From Arthrobacter sp. C2 (lineage in GTDB: Bacteria > Actinomycetota > Actinomycetes > Actinomycetales > Micrococcaceae), in contig CP042428.1 in assembly GCA_024207135.1 (NCBI GenBank), forward strand, positions 992,001 through 1,056,000: a stretch of DNA of 64,000 bases, in the 5' to 3' direction. Within the stretch, counting starts at the first letter, position 1. Every line of letters starts with the position of its first letter. The notes under the pieces were generated by a model. The model had not been told where the DNA came from and made no database searches. It saw only the letters and a program-made list of their open reading frames with translations. Below are positions 8,551 to 17,767 of this stretch, in pieces. Position numbers and translations under genes: made by a program.

Positions 8551-9237
8551 ATGCGTTCTATATTTCGAACAATCGGACGGTCTACCGTCCACGAGTCGGT
8601 GATGGTCTCGCTGTCGGTCGGAGTCGTCGGCATTTCCTATGGCGCCCTGGGCCGGGAGACGGGGCTGGACTTCTGGCAGGTGGTCCTGCTGGCCGGCACG
8701 GTGCTGGGCGCGGCCTCGGAGTTGCTGTTCATCAATGTCATCGGGAACGGCGGATCGCCCGTTGTTGCCGTCTTGGCCGGACTCATGGTCAACTCGCGGA
8801 ACCTCGCCTATGCCGTGGGAGCCGGCAAGTTCCTGCGCTCCGGGTGGCGGACCGTCCTGGGGGCACACCTGGTCAACGACGAATCGGTGGCCATGGCCCT
8901 GGGCAGGGAAGAAAAGGAAAAACAGCGGGCCACCTTTTGGCTGGTCGGCCTGGGAATCCTTGTGGCCTGGCCGGGAGGCGCAGCACTCGGCGCGTGGCTG
9001 GGCTCCGTGGTCTCCCCCACGGCGCTTGGCCTGGACGCCGCATTCCCCGCGCTGCTGCTGTGCATGGCGGCCAAGCCGCTGCGCAACAAGACCACCTTGC
9101 TGGCCGCGATCATCGGGGCGATCTTCACCCTGGCGGCTTCCCCGTTTGTTCCCGCGGGCCTGGCCCCGGTCATGGCACTGCTCGGGGTGGCGGTCGTGTA
9201 CCTGGCCAGCAAGCGCCGGACGCGGGTTTCGGCATGA
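8551..9237 (+). CDS. azlC: AzlC-family branched-chain amino acid exporter, large subunit
   Basis: A 228-residue membrane protein with at least five hydrophobic segments and the AzlC core (GVVGISYGALGRETGLDFWQ; LVNDESVAMAL). Family knowledge: AzlC and AzlD form a two-component exporter of branched-chain amino acids (BrnFE in Corynebacterium). Its stop overlaps the azlD start as ATGA, so the two subunits are coupled. The gene begins immediately downstream of a regulated promoter facing the XRE-cupin gene. Confidence 0.88.
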   Translation: MRSIFRTIGRSTVHESVMVSLSVGVVGISYGALGRETGLDFWQVVLLAGTVLGAASELLFINVIGNGGSPVVAVLAGLMVNSRNLAYAVGAGKFLRSGWRTVLGAHLVNDESVAMALGREEKEKQRATFWLVGLGILVAWPGGAALGAWLGSVVSPTALGLDAAFPALLLCMAAKPLRNKTTLLAAIIGAIFTLAASPFVPAGLAPVMALLGVAVVYLASKRRTRVSA

Positions 9238-9554
9238 GTGTCCAGGTGTTCCTGTGGTGCATGCTCGCGCTGGCCGGCGGAACCTACGCCATGCGGCTGG
9301 GCGGGGTCCTGCTGCGTTCCAGGTTCCAGTTGTCGCAGGAAACGGAAAACTGGATCGATCGCTGCGTCATTGCCCTGCTGATCGGCGTCGTGGTGACGTC
9401 GCTGGGGATTGCCGGCCAGGACTTCGGCGGCTTCGCCCGCGTTGCCGGGATCGGGGCGGCGGGAATCGCCGTGGTGCTCCGGGCACCCCTGGTAGTGGTC
9501 CTGCTGACCGCGGTGCTGGTCACCGGCGGCCTGCGCCTGCTCGGCGTCCCCTGA
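9234..9554 (+). CDS. azlD: AzlD-family branched-chain amino acid exporter, small subunit
   Basis: A 106-residue protein with four hydrophobic segments, the usual size and topology of AzlD (GGTYAMRLGGVLLR at the N-terminus). It overlaps azlC by four bases and is the second half of the exporter. The frame ends 12 bases before a converging alpha/beta hydrolase gene. Confidence 0.88.
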   Translation: MSVQVFLWCMLALAGGTYAMRLGGVLLRSRFQLSQETENWIDRCVIALLIGVVVTSLGIAGQDFGGFARVAGIGAAGIAVVLRAPLVVVLLTAVLVTGGLRLLGVP

Positions 9555-9566
9555 GGCATCCAGGGC

Positions 9567-10307
9567 TCAGGGGCGTGAAAGCCATGCCAAGGCGCGGGCG
9601 TTGAACCAGTCCGGGCGCTGCAACGGGATCCCGTGCCCACAGCCTGGAACCAATTCGAGTTCACTGCCGGGCAGCTCCGCATGGATGGCCAGGGCAGAGT
9701 CCCGCATCACGGCACGCTCACGTGCCCCGGCTAGCACGATGGCCCTGCCGGGAAAATCCGAGAACTTTTCCGGCAGCATAAAGCGCAGGTTTGCCTCCAC
9801 CGCGGCGAGCAGCGTTTCCCTGCCGATGCCCGCGCTGGTGGCAATATATGCCTCCATCAGGTCCTCCGGGATGAACAGTTCCCTGGCCTGCAGCCGGGCA
9901 AACCAGCGCCTGCGGGCCAGCGGGGCGGCCAGCCCGAGAAGTGCGAGCGTGGGTGTGACCAGGGGCAGCGGCTTGGCCTGGGCACTTACCACCATGACCC
10001 GGTCCACCAGTTCCGGGTGCATTGCTGCCAGTTCGATGGCCAGCTGCGCACCCAGGGAGAAACCGATGACGGCCACCGGGCGCTTGTTCCCTGTGACGAG
10101 CATGTTGGCCAGCGCCTCGATGGTGGCAGCGTGGGACACGTAAGGCTCGGAGGAGCTTTCGCCGTGTCCGGGCAGGTCTGGCACCAGGACCCGGTGCCTG
10201 GTTTCCAGGCTCCGGCACAGCGATGTCCACATCCACCCGGCAACTCCCCCGCCATGGAGAAGCAGCACCGGCTTGCCCGTTGCGGGACCAAAACTGTTGG
10301 TGATCAT
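9567..10307 (-). CDS. Alpha/beta-fold hydrolase
   Basis: A 246-residue alpha/beta hydrolase. The oxyanion region is LLHGGGVAGWMW near residue 18, the nucleophile elbow is GFSLGAQLA near 93, and the catalytic histidine is in GCGHGIPLQ near the C-terminus. The size and the small cap fit esterases or carboxylesterase-like enzymes of broad specificity. The substrate is unknown. It is a single gene converging on azlCD. Confidence 0.8.
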   Translation of the reverse strand: MITNSFGPATGKPVLLLHGGGVAGWMWTSLCRSLETRHRVLVPDLPGHGESSSEPYVSHAATIEALANMLVTGNKRPVAVIGFSLGAQLAIELAAMHPELVDRVMVVSAQAKPLPLVTPTLALLGLAAPLARRRWFARLQARELFIPEDLMEAYIATSAGIGRETLLAAVEANLRFMLPEKFSDFPGRAIVLAGARERAVMRDSALAIHAELPGSELELVPGCGHGIPLQRPDWFNARALAWLSRP

Positions 10308-10346
10308 CCAGGCAACCCTATCGGCAGGACGCCGAGGATTCCGTGC

Positions 10347-10811
10347 TCAGGGTTTGTGTGCCAACTCCGCAATGGCCCCGAAGCTGGCCTGCAGGATCTT
10401 ATCCACCACCGCTGGCGGGTACCCCAGCAGTCCCAAAACCGTCTTGTAGCGGGTGATGTTCCCGCTTTTCCATTGCTCGGCCACTTCGGCCGGGGTGAGT
10501 TCCGGCTTCCAGCGGCCCAACGTGGCGAGGGCTTCTTCGGGGCTGGTGGTACCGGCAACCAGCCCGTCGAGCAGCTTCTGGAAATCCGGGACGCGTTTGC
10601 GCCGGGCCTCGACCCCCGAGGTGTACACGCTGATCAAAGACACCAGCAGCCCCACCACACCCACCAGGAATCCTGCCACCTCAAGGAATTCCGCGTGATG
10701 ATCGCCATCCGACTCGCCACCGGGATTCCTGTCGAACGGTGCCGCGGCGGCCGCGAATGGCCCGGCCACCGCGGCGAGATCCGGCGTCAGCTCATCCTCG
10801 AACGTGCCCAT
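10347..10811 (-). CDS. Hypothetical single-span membrane protein
   Basis: A 154-residue protein with one hydrophobic segment at about residues 46-66 (GFLVGVVGLLVSLISVY), followed by a soluble C-terminal part rich in charged helices (TPAEVAEQWKSGN). I do not recognise a family. It lies 39 bases upstream of the alpha/beta hydrolase on the same strand and may be cotranscribed with it. Confidence 0.6.
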   Translation of the reverse strand: MGTFEDELTPDLAAVAGPFAAAAAPFDRNPGGESDGDHHAEFLEVAGFLVGVVGLLVSLISVYTSGVEARRKRVPDFQKLLDGLVAGTTSPEEALATLGRWKPELTPAEVAEQWKSGNITRYKTVLGLLGYPPAVVDKILQASFGAIAELAHKP

Positions 10812-11305
10812 GTCTTATCCCCGTTTCCCGAAACTTCCGATGTGCAGCCACTTGGCGCGGAGTCTAGCAACGAATCCGGCCCCGGGACATGGCACGCAAC
10901 CCGCCCGTGGGCGGAACACCGTCGCGCGGTGTCCCACCCATGGGCGGCCATTGGTCATTTGGTCTTCGCTCAGCAGGGCTTCGGGCTCTTGCCGCCGGGT
11001 GCGTAGCAACGCAGCCCGGTGTAGTCCGGGGCATCCACCGGGACGGCATCTTAGATGCGTATTGAGGCCCGCCACGGCTTCCTCAGCCCTGGCCGGCACG
11101 GCGCAGGCGACCTCGGCCCCATAGAGCCCCGCGCCCTGCTCCGGTGCCAGCTGCTCGGCGGACCGGCGGTGGTCCACGCGGCGCCGCGCAGGCCGCTCTT
11201 CACACGCGCCACACCTAGGCGGGCCTTTCGGCAACCCCTGCCCAGGTCTCCTAAACATCGGCTGACCAGACCCGTCGCCTCTGAATGGACCAGTAGGCTG
11301 GAACC
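10812..11305. other. Intergenic stretch with a possible frameshifted gene remnant
   Basis: No intact gene is visible. On the minus strand, a protein-like stretch (AEVACAVPARAEEAVAGLNTHL) in one frame is continued in another by DAPDYTGLRCYAPGGKSPKP before a stop near 10970. One shift near 11048 would join them into a short cysteine-containing C-terminus. This may be a remnant of a small secreted protein. The rest shows nothing recognisable. Confidence 0.25.
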
Positions 11306-12151
11306 ATGACTTCTTCCCTTGACGCAGCCAAGAAGAGCCCCCGTGCCCGCATCGTGACCGCCCTGGTCAGTGGTGCGGCCAGCGGGGCCCTGACGCTCAT
11401 CGATCCCGCCCGTTTCAAGTCCTGCACCCGCAGGAGCCTGGTCGGAGGGTCCGGGGCCGCCTATGCGGCAGTGGCATGGGTCGGAAGCTCTGGCAGCGCG
11501 GAATACAAGCCCGGCAACGTGCTGCGCGGATCTCTTTCCCTGGGCCTGGGTGCGCTGGGGGCCATCGCCACGCACTACAGCTTCGCCCTGGACAGCAAGA
11601 TCCACCAGGGACTGCTGCGCCGCGGCATCGGCAACCCGCGCCCGCTCATGGCCGTGGGCTCCGGCATCCTCACCGCGGCCCTGGTGCTGCTCGAGGCGCC
11701 GGGGCGGGAGGCCGAGCCCCTCGACTACGACGCCGACGCCGGGCCCGCGGAACGCGAGATCAGCGTGGAGCTTCGCGAGGTTCTCACCGGAATGCTGGGC
11801 GCCACCGAAGACTTCGGCGCCGCCCAGCTGCGCGAGCAATTGGCCGGAGCCAGGGAGCAGTACTGGGCCGGCCCCGAAGAGTTCACCTGTTCCCTGTCCT
11901 TCGTGGTGCCCCAGGACGCGGATCGCACCGTGCCGCGCAATTTCATCTTCCCGGTGCACGCGGATTTCACCACCCCGGACGGGCATCCGATGCGCGTGAG
12001 CCTGCAGGTGCATGACGGCACGCTCGACACCCTGCTCATCGACGTGCAGCATGAGCAACTGGTCACGGCCAACACCGACGACGACGATCCGTTCGAATCG
12101 ATTACCGGGTGGCCGCTGGCTTCCGAGGTCGTTTTCACTCCCGAGGCCTAG
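11306..12151 (+). CDS. Hypothetical membrane-anchored protein
   Basis: A 281-residue protein. The first 140 residues hold three or four weakly hydrophobic segments (VTALVSGAASGALTLI; LGLGALGAIATHYSFAL; LMAVGSGILTAALVLL). The rest is an acidic soluble domain ending in a run of aspartates (NTDDDDPFESI). I recognise no named family. It stands alone, with its stop 35 bases before the PIN-like gene. Confidence 0.65.
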   Translation: MTSSLDAAKKSPRARIVTALVSGAASGALTLIDPARFKSCTRRSLVGGSGAAYAAVAWVGSSGSAEYKPGNVLRGSLSLGLGALGAIATHYSFALDSKIHQGLLRRGIGNPRPLMAVGSGILTAALVLLEAPGREAEPLDYDADAGPAEREISVELREVLTGMLGATEDFGAAQLREQLAGAREQYWAGPEEFTCSLSFVVPQDADRTVPRNFIFPVHADFTTPDGHPMRVSLQVHDGTLDTLLIDVQHEQLVTANTDDDDPFESITGWPLASEVVFTPEA

Positions 12152-12186
12152 CGACAGGCGGCATGCCCGGGGCGTACCGTGGGCCC

Positions 12187-12588
12187 ATGACCCGCTTCGC
12201 GATCGACCCGCCCGCACTGCTGGCCATCGTGCGGGCGGACACCACGGTGCACCCGGACCACAGGCTTGTCGCACCCCACGCGGTCCGCACCGCCGCACTC
12301 GGGCTGCTCTTGGCCGAGGTGAGGGCGGGGACGCTGGACGAAGCCGAGGCGCTGGCCTTGCACGAGGCCATGACCGCGGTGAAGATCCGAACCCTGGGCG
12401 ACAGGGTCTCGCGGGGCACGGCCTGGAAGCTGGCGCGGACGCATGGGTGGGATTCGCTCGGGGATGCCGAGTACCTCGCGGTCGGCGTGCTGCAAGCTGA
12501 CGCCTTGGTGGCGCTGGAGCCGCGGCTCGCCGCGCAGGCTGCTGGCGTATTGCCGCTGGCTCCGTTCCCCGCGCTCTTCTCCGGCTGA
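12187..12588 (+). CDS. PIN-domain-like protein, intact copy
   Basis: A 133-residue protein that looks like a PIN nuclease (VapC-type) domain. The first acidic residue is in RFAIDPPALL at residue 7. The central part holds further acidic positions (LDEAEALALHE; TLGDRVSRGTAW; DSLGDAEYLAVG), and the C-terminus is QADALVAL followed by LAAQAAGVLPLAPF. No antitoxin gene precedes it; the upstream gap is only 35 bases, so a toxin role is doubtful. Two shortened relatives lie at 12953 and 18628. The assignment rests on motif spacing seen by eye and not on a profile search. Confidence 0.6.
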   Translation: MTRFAIDPPALLAIVRADTTVHPDHRLVAPHAVRTAALGLLLAEVRAGTLDEAEALALHEAMTAVKIRTLGDRVSRGTAWKLARTHGWDSLGDAEYLAVGVLQADALVALEPRLAAQAAGVLPLAPFPALFSG

Positions 12589-12952
12589 ACCACTCCGCCC
12601 ACGGATCACACGCACGATTCACGGGTGGATTGCAGCAAATTCCCACCCATCAACGGCACCGCTCCGTCGGCGACCCCCGGAACAGTTCCAGCAGGTTGTT
12701 GCCGCCGGGCGGAACCACTACTGGATCGATGGACACCTTTCCCTGCACCCCAATGGCGGATCGCACAAGGCACTGCTGATCCGCGCTTGGGTGCACGCGA
12801 ATTTCACCGGGGACACGGTCGAAGGCAGCGTGGCCTACGACCTGGCTCCGGCGTCCACGGAAGACCCCGCGAGCGACGTCCTCCCATTGGCGGGTCCAAC
12901 TGCCATTCGCCACGGACCGCCCCATGGGTCCGTCCCGCACCACCATGGGCAC
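12589..12952. other. Gap with a possible gene fragment
   Basis: No complete gene. In the frame read from about 12683 to 12880 on the plus strand there is a protein-like stretch (RNHYWIDGHLSLHPNGG; ALLIRAWVHANFTGDTVEGS) with no start codon or ribosome site. It could be the tail of a lost gene caught between the two PIN-like copies. I cannot assign it to a family. Confidence 0.2.
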
Positions 12953-13153
12953 ATGAAGCGATTCGTGATCGACCCGGCGGCGCTGTTGCATCTTGCCAAC
13001 AATGAATACCAGCCGAATCCGGACCAACAACGCGTCGCACCGAACTCGATCCGTTCCGCGGCCCTGGACCTGTTGTTGCAGGCCGATGCGCTCGTGGCGC
13101 TCGACCCGGAACTCGCCGCGAGGTCGGAGGGAATCGTGCCACTGGCCTCGATC
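12953..13153 (+). pseudogene. PIN-domain-like protein, internally deleted copy
   Basis: The first 41 residues (MKRFVIDPAALL through SIRSAALDL) match residues 1-41 of the intact copy at 12187. They then jump in frame to the C-terminal motif QADALVALDPELAARSEG, which corresponds to residues 103-120. About 60 residues (180 bp), including the central acidic catalytic region, are gone. The frame has no stop of its own and runs on to 13474 over the converging DUF5655 gene. It is best read as a pseudogene made by an in-frame deletion, though a small product could still be translated. Confidence 0.6.
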
Positions 13154-13185
13154 TCCTGGCCACATGGTGCGCCGGCCCCGCGGCC

Positions 13186-13527
13186 TCAGGCGGTGAGGTC
13201 GTATGCTTCGCGGATCCAGCCGAGCAGCTCCGAATCGAGCGCCGCGGCGTCCAGCAGGATGATCTCGTTGTGCCACCGGTTCGCGGAAACACGCCCGGCA
13301 CGGAACACCCGCGGGGATTCGAGCTGCCGGGTGAGAACGATGTTGACCAGGATCCCGCCGCGGCGGGGATGGATGCCAAGAAAGGCGCGCCCACGCGCCA
13401 CATGGAACGAGGAGGCGTTCTCCTGGATCTCGCATCCCGGCAATGCGGAGATCCGTTCCATGAGCACGTCGTAGATGGTGGATGAGGTCGGGTCGCCGGT
13501 CATGCGTTCCCTTGCAGTGCGGGCCAT
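13186..13527 (-). CDS. DUF5655 domain-containing protein
   Basis: A 113-residue soluble protein resembling the DUF5655 family, with the core RAFLGIHPRRGGILVNIVL and the C-terminal helix LDSELLGWIREAYDL. The function of the family is unknown. The ATG at 13527 is chosen over the one at 13560 because the family usually starts shortly before the conserved helix. It converges on the deleted PIN copy and lies 55 bases from the dehydrogenase stop region on the same strand. Confidence 0.6.
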   Translation of the reverse strand: MARTARERMTGDPTSSTIYDVLMERISALPGCEIQENASSFHVARGRAFLGIHPRRGGILVNIVLTRQLESPRVFRAGRVSANRWHNEIILLDAAALDSELLGWIREAYDLTA

Positions 13528-13582
13528 CCAGCCATCATACGACCGCATCCCCGAAGTCACGATCGTCTCCGACCGAGGCGGC

Positions 13583-14653
13583 TCAGATCCCCTTGCCGCT
13601 GGGCGAGACGAGGATCTTTACGGCCGTCTCGTTGTGGTTGATCAGCGTGTCGAAGCCCTTGTCGATCAGGTTCTCCAGGGCGATCTTCCCGGTGATGAAG
13701 GGCTTGAGGTCGATCTTGCCGCTGCCGACCAGCTCGATGACCTCGGCGTGGTCGCGCACGTAGGCGATGGTGCCGCGCACGTCGATTTCCTTGAGCACGA
13801 TCTTCTGCATGTCCACCGTCGCCGGGTGGCCCCAGATGGAGACGTTGACCAGCACACCGGTGGACTTAAGGGCATCGAGCAGGGTGTCGAGCACCGCGTT
13901 GACCCCGGCGCATTCGAAGGCCACGTCGACCCCGAGGCCGTTGGTGATCTCCAGGACCCGGGCCTTGACGTCCTCGGTGCTCGGATCCAGCACGTGGTCG
14001 GCGACCCCGCTGTCGCGGGCCTTGTCCTTGCGCGCAGCCGAAAGCTCGCTGACGATCACCGTCACGCCCATGCCCTTGAGCACCGCTGCGGTCAGCAGGC
14101 CGATGGGCCCGGCGCCGCCCACGAGCGCGACCTGGCCCTGGTGCACGCCGCTGCGCACCACCGCGTGGTGCCCCACCGACAGGGGCTCGATCAGCGCCGC
14201 CTCATCCAGCGGGATATCCCCGATGGGGTGGACCCAACGCGCGTCGACGACGATCTTCTCGCCCAGTCCCCCGCCGCCGCCGGCCAGCCCGATGAAGCCC
14301 ATCTTGACGCACAGGTGGTAGTTTCCCGCCTGGCAGGAGGCACATTGCCCGCAGGTGAAGTACGGCTCGACCACGACGTTTTGGCCCACGGCAAGGTCCA
14401 TCACGCCCTCGCCCAGCGCGGTGATGGTTCCGGAGAATTCGTGCCCCAGGGTCACCGGGGCTTCCTCGTGGGACAGCGGGTGCGGGTGGCCCGGGGAGGG
14501 GATGAAGATGGGGCCCTCGAGGTACTCGTGCAGGTCGGTGCCGCAGATGCCGCACCATGCGACGTCGATGGCCACCGCACCGGGGCGGAGCTCGGGCTCG
14601 GGGATCTCTTCGATGCGGATGTCTTTTTGTGCGTAGAAGCGTGCAGCTTTCAC
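13583..14653 (-). CDS. bdhA: Zinc-dependent 2,3-butanediol/sorbitol-type dehydrogenase
   Basis: A 356-residue medium-chain zinc alcohol dehydrogenase. The catalytic zinc ligands are in WCGICGTDLHEY and LGHEFSGTI. The structural zinc cysteines are in FTCGQCASCQAGNYHLC. The NAD-binding motif is VGGAGPIGLLTAAVLKG near residue 180. Length and the PHPLSHEEAPVTLGHE segment fit (R,R)-2,3-butanediol dehydrogenases, which oxidise acetoin-type diols with NAD. The start is a GTG at 14651-14653 with GAAAGGA before it; the longer frame upstream is not protein-like. The gene stands alone. Confidence 0.8.
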   Translation of the reverse strand: MKAARFYAQKDIRIEEIPEPELRPGAVAIDVAWCGICGTDLHEYLEGPIFIPSPGHPHPLSHEEAPVTLGHEFSGTITALGEGVMDLAVGQNVVVEPYFTCGQCASCQAGNYHLCVKMGFIGLAGGGGGLGEKIVVDARWVHPIGDIPLDEAALIEPLSVGHHAVVRSGVHQGQVALVGGAGPIGLLTAAVLKGMGVTVIVSELSAARKDKARDSGVADHVLDPSTEDVKARVLEITNGLGVDVAFECAGVNAVLDTLLDALKSTGVLVNVSIWGHPATVDMQKIVLKEIDVRGTIAYVRDHAEVIELVGSGKIDLKPFITGKIALENLIDKGFDTLINHNETAVKILVSPSGKGI

Positions 14654-15318
14654 GGCGAATCCTTTCTCGAACGACCGGACGCGGGGCACGCGCCCGTACG
14701 GACACCACGCAGGCGAAGTGGATGATCCGTGCATGGAATCCGTTCGTTCTCGACGCTACATCCGAGCAACCTCCGATGGCTAGATTGGGCCGAAGATCCC
14801 TCGGTGGACAGCCGGAAGAAAGATCGAGGCAAGCCCAACCTTGCGGTGGAGTCCGGAGTCGAGGCTTTCCCTCGAGGCACCCAAACACCATGAAGTCCAT
14901 CCATGGACGTTCCCGGCAAACAGCCATTGACAGACGATCACCTCGGCCGTTACCATTCCCCATGTGCGGCTTCGACTCGCGCAGGGAACCTGTAGGGCCG
15001 CCGAGTCCGAGCCACGAACAGCCGTGCCATATGGACAGCAGAGGAATCCCGCGCCATTCCGCTGTCCCAGCAGAACGTGCCTGCTGAACTTCTCTGCTCA
15101 AAACGATCATCCGCTTCAACGATTTGCTTCAGGGGAAGCTCCACACCCAAGGAATCTTTGAGTTGGACCTCCACTGGGCAAGGAAGCACCATCCCACGAG
15201 TCTTGCCAACCTCTGCGGGATGCTTCGTGAAGGGTCTCCACGTGGCGTGGAAACGCACTGCGCAGTGCAGTTGATTTGGGTTTGCGCGGTCGAATGCTGG
15301 CGCAGCCGGCCTCCCGTT
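14654..15318. other. Long intergenic stretch
   Basis: About 660 bases separate the dehydrogenase start from the winged-helix gene stop. A 102-residue minus-strand frame at 14950-15258 is open but has no clear ribosome site or recognisable motif, and I do not call it. No tRNA, riboswitch or clear terminator was seen. Confidence 0.4.
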
Positions 15319-15597
15319 TCAATCCCGACGAAGGAGCACGTCGAGGATCTCTCCGACCGCAACCTCATCCAGCCCTTCCCTGCGCATCGGCTGGTTCGGA
15401 TGCAGCTCGTAAAGGTTTCGGCTTCCGACGCGGCTGCGGGTCAGGTAGCCGCCCTCCACCAAATCCGACACGAGCCGGTGCGCTGCCCGCTCCTGGACTC
15501 CTACGCATTCGGCGATCTCGCGGATACGGATTCCTGGATGCCTGGCGACACAATAAAGCGCATGCATGTGGTTTGTCAGAAATCCCCATTCACTCAT
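15319..15597 (-). CDS. Small MarR-like winged-helix transcriptional regulator
   Basis: A 92-residue regulator with a winged helix-turn-helix (HPGIRIREIAECVGVQERAA, then LVSDLVEGGYLTRSRVG). It resembles small helix-turn-helix proteins that are predicted from sequence only. The ATG at 15597 is preferred over an ATG at 15627 because a TATAGT box at 15605-15610 would leave a very short leader. It faces the DUF4389 gene across 250 bases that carry palindromic TGACATGTCA sites, so it probably controls both itself and that membrane operon. Confidence 0.7.
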   Translation of the reverse strand: MSEWGFLTNHMHALYCVARHPGIRIREIAECVGVQERAAHRLVSDLVEGGYLTRSRVGSRNLYELHPNQPMRREGLDEVAVGEILDVLLRRD

Positions 15598-15621
15598 AAT
15601 GCTCACTATACCTGTTTTAAA

Positions 15622-15663
15622 TGACATGTATTCCTTGACATGTCATCTGCATCAGCTTATCGT
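15622..15663 (+). promoter_or_regulatory. Promoter and operator candidate facing the DUF4389 gene
   Basis: TTGACA at 15635-15640 and TATCGT at 15658-15663 are 17 bases apart and point to the plus-strand membrane genes. The palindrome TGACATGTCA (15636-15645) overlaps the -35 box, and a second copy of its left part, TGACATGTA, begins at 15622. This is a good site for the divergent winged-helix regulator. Confidence 0.5.
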
Positions 15664-15848
15664 TGCTTGTGTCGGCCGGACGGACCCGCTGCCGGCACGA
15701 TTCCGGGATCTCTCCGGAGTCGCAGACGAACGATGACCGTCGGACCTGGACGTCCGCGTCGGCTTCATGGCGGAGGTTCCGCCCGCAGCCACGACGCCCG
15801 AATCACTGCGTTTGAGAGCTGGCATCACCGCTCATGGAAGGAATTCTC

Positions 15849-16567
15849 ATGGAGCGCCAGCCCACGTACCCGCTTGTCCTGGAAAGCGAAGCATCCTCCC
15901 AACTGAGCCGCTGGCTCTGGCTCGTCAAATGGGTCCTGGTGGTCCCTCACGTCATTGTGCTGCTCTTCCTATGGATCGCCTTCTTCGCGCTCTCCGTGGT
16001 CGCGTTCTTCGCGATCCTGTTCACCGCCCGCTACCCGCGGGCAATCTTCGACTTCAACACCGGCGTACTGCGCTGGACGTGGAGGGTCGGATACTACTCA
16101 TATAGTGCGCTCGGCACGGACAAATACCCCCCCCATTCACCCTGGCCGACGATCCCGATTACCCGGCTCGGCTGCGGGTAGAGTATCCGCAGCAACTCTC
16201 ACGCGGGCTCGTGCTGGTGAAGTGGTGGCTGCTGGCACTGCCGCATTACCTCATCATCGGCGTATTCACCGGTGCCGCTTTCGCCGGCTACAGCCAGGTG
16301 CGCGACAACGATGCATGGGCATACGGAAGCGGCCTTATCGGACTGCTGGTATGCATCGCCGGCCTCGTCCTGCTGTTCACCGGACGCTACCCCCGCGGCG
16401 TCTTCGACCTCGTCATGGGCATGAACCGCTGGGTGTTTCGCGTTGGCGCATATGCCGCCCTGATGACCGACCAATACCCGCCCTTGCGCCTTGATCTCGG
16501 CGGCCATGAGCCTCCCGCACTCGGCGCCCACATCAAGTTCGGACCGGATCCTCTCCCGGCGAGCTAA
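15849..16567 (+). pseudogene. DUF4389 membrane protein, frameshifted at a run of eight C
   Basis: Two frames together give one DUF4389 protein. The first (15849-16181) has the membrane segment KWVLVVPHVIVLLFLWIAFF and the family motif ARYPRAIFDFNTGVLRW. The second takes over at the C-run at 16127-16134: reading TAC-CCC-CCA-TTC instead restores KYPPFTLADDPDYP, then LVKWWLLALPHYLIIG and GRYPRGVFDLVMG. One C too few or two too many explains the break. The ATG at 15849 follows GGAAGGA. The cause may be true slippage, phase-variable switching or a sequencing error. DUF4389 function is unknown. Confidence 0.7.
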
Positions 16568-16717
16568 AAACCCCGACCGGTCTCCACGGCGCGCCTTCCA
16601 GCCTGACGCCGTGGCGCCGCCAGGCACCACTGTTCATCCACTACACCGCAACATCCTGCCTCCGGCACGACTTCCACCGACCCACCCACGGCCCACCCCA
16701 TTTCCAGGGAGCACAAC

Positions 16718-17506
16718 ATGGCCACCAACGCCCACACCCACACAACATCCACACGACCCGCACCCCGAGGTCGAATGCTTCCAATGAGGCGGATCTCCTT
16801 GACCGCTGGGGTCCTGTACCTGCTCACGTTCGTCTCCATCCCGACCCTCGCGCTCTACGCGGCGGTGAAGGAAGATGCAGGCGCCTTCATCCTGGGCGCC
16901 GGAAGCACCACCGGGGTGCAACTGGGCGCGCTCTCCGAGGTCATCGTCGCCCTGGCAGGCATAGGCACCGCCGTGGTGCTATACCCGGTCGCCAAACGAA
17001 TCAGCCAAACCGCCGCCCTGGGTTTCGTGGCAGCCCGACTTGTGGAAACCTGCCTCCTCCTCGTCAGCGTCGTCAGCATGCTCTCGATCATCACCTTGCG
17101 AAACGACGTGGCCGGCTCCCCCGGCACGGACCCCGCCTCGCTGGCCATCATCGGCCAGGGCTTGGCTGCAACCTACAATTGGACGTTCTTGCTTTCAGGG
17201 AGCCTGATGCCCGTGGCCTGCGACCTGTTCCTCGGCTATGTGTTGTACAAGTCGCAGCTGGTGCCCCGCGTCCTGCCGATCATCGCGTTCATTGGTGCCC
17301 CGCTGCTCCTGGCCTCCGACATCGCAGTCTTTTTCGGCGCCTACCCCCAGGTGTCCGCGTTCTCCGCGCTGGCGGCCCTGCCCGTCGCCGTGTTCGAACT
17401 GTCGCTGGGCATCTGGCTGGTGGTGAAGGGCTTCAAGCCGAGCCCGTTCACCGACAACGGTCCATTGATCCACCACCCCGACATCCCCGCAACCGAACAA
17501 CCATAA
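16718..17506 (+). CDS. DUF4386 family membrane protein
   Basis: A 262-residue integral membrane protein with about six segments, resembling the DUF4386 family (RISLTAGVLYLLTFVSIPTL at the start; LPIIAFIGAPLLLASDIAVFF; FELSLGIWLVVKGFKPSPF at the end). The function of this family is unknown. GGGAG lies before the ATG. It follows the broken DUF4389 gene and precedes a second DUF4386 gene, so three poorly understood membrane proteins sit in a row. Confidence 0.75.
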   Translation: MATNAHTHTTSTRPAPRGRMLPMRRISLTAGVLYLLTFVSIPTLALYAAVKEDAGAFILGAGSTTGVQLGALSEVIVALAGIGTAVVLYPVAKRISQTAALGFVAARLVETCLLLVSVVSMLSIITLRNDVAGSPGTDPASLAIIGQGLAATYNWTFLLSGSLMPVACDLFLGYVLYKSQLVPRVLPIIAFIGAPLLLASDIAVFFGAYPQVSAFSALAALPVAVFELSLGIWLVVKGFKPSPFTDNGPLIHHPDIPATEQP

Positions 17507-17767
17507 GCACCCGCAGGGCGAAGCGGTCTTCGTCGGTGGCTTCCACCCATGGAATCATCCGAAAACTTGGCGAAAATTGCAGGCGGCCTTAATCTCGTCG
17601 GCTTCGTGCGTGCCAAGGTCCGGATGCCGCACCACCTACTTGATCCGGAGCATGAAAATCCCCAGAACCGAAGCAAAAGACCATGCCCGGCCTGGGCGGC
17701 CGGGCAGGCACCCCGAGACACCCCCACCGAACCACCAATCCCTTCACTTTGACTAAGGACAAAGCTC

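Noticed and set aside
12187-12588. Toxin-antitoxin operon with the PIN-like gene as toxin
   Set aside because: There is no small antitoxin gene upstream or overlapping; the preceding gene is an unrelated membrane protein 35 bases away.
13186-13560. Alternative longer start of the DUF5655 gene
   Set aside because: The added eleven residues are not like the family N-terminus. It cannot be excluded, so the shorter form is only preferred.
14950-15258. 102-residue minus-strand open frame
   Set aside because: It has no clear ribosome site, and no motif was recognised.
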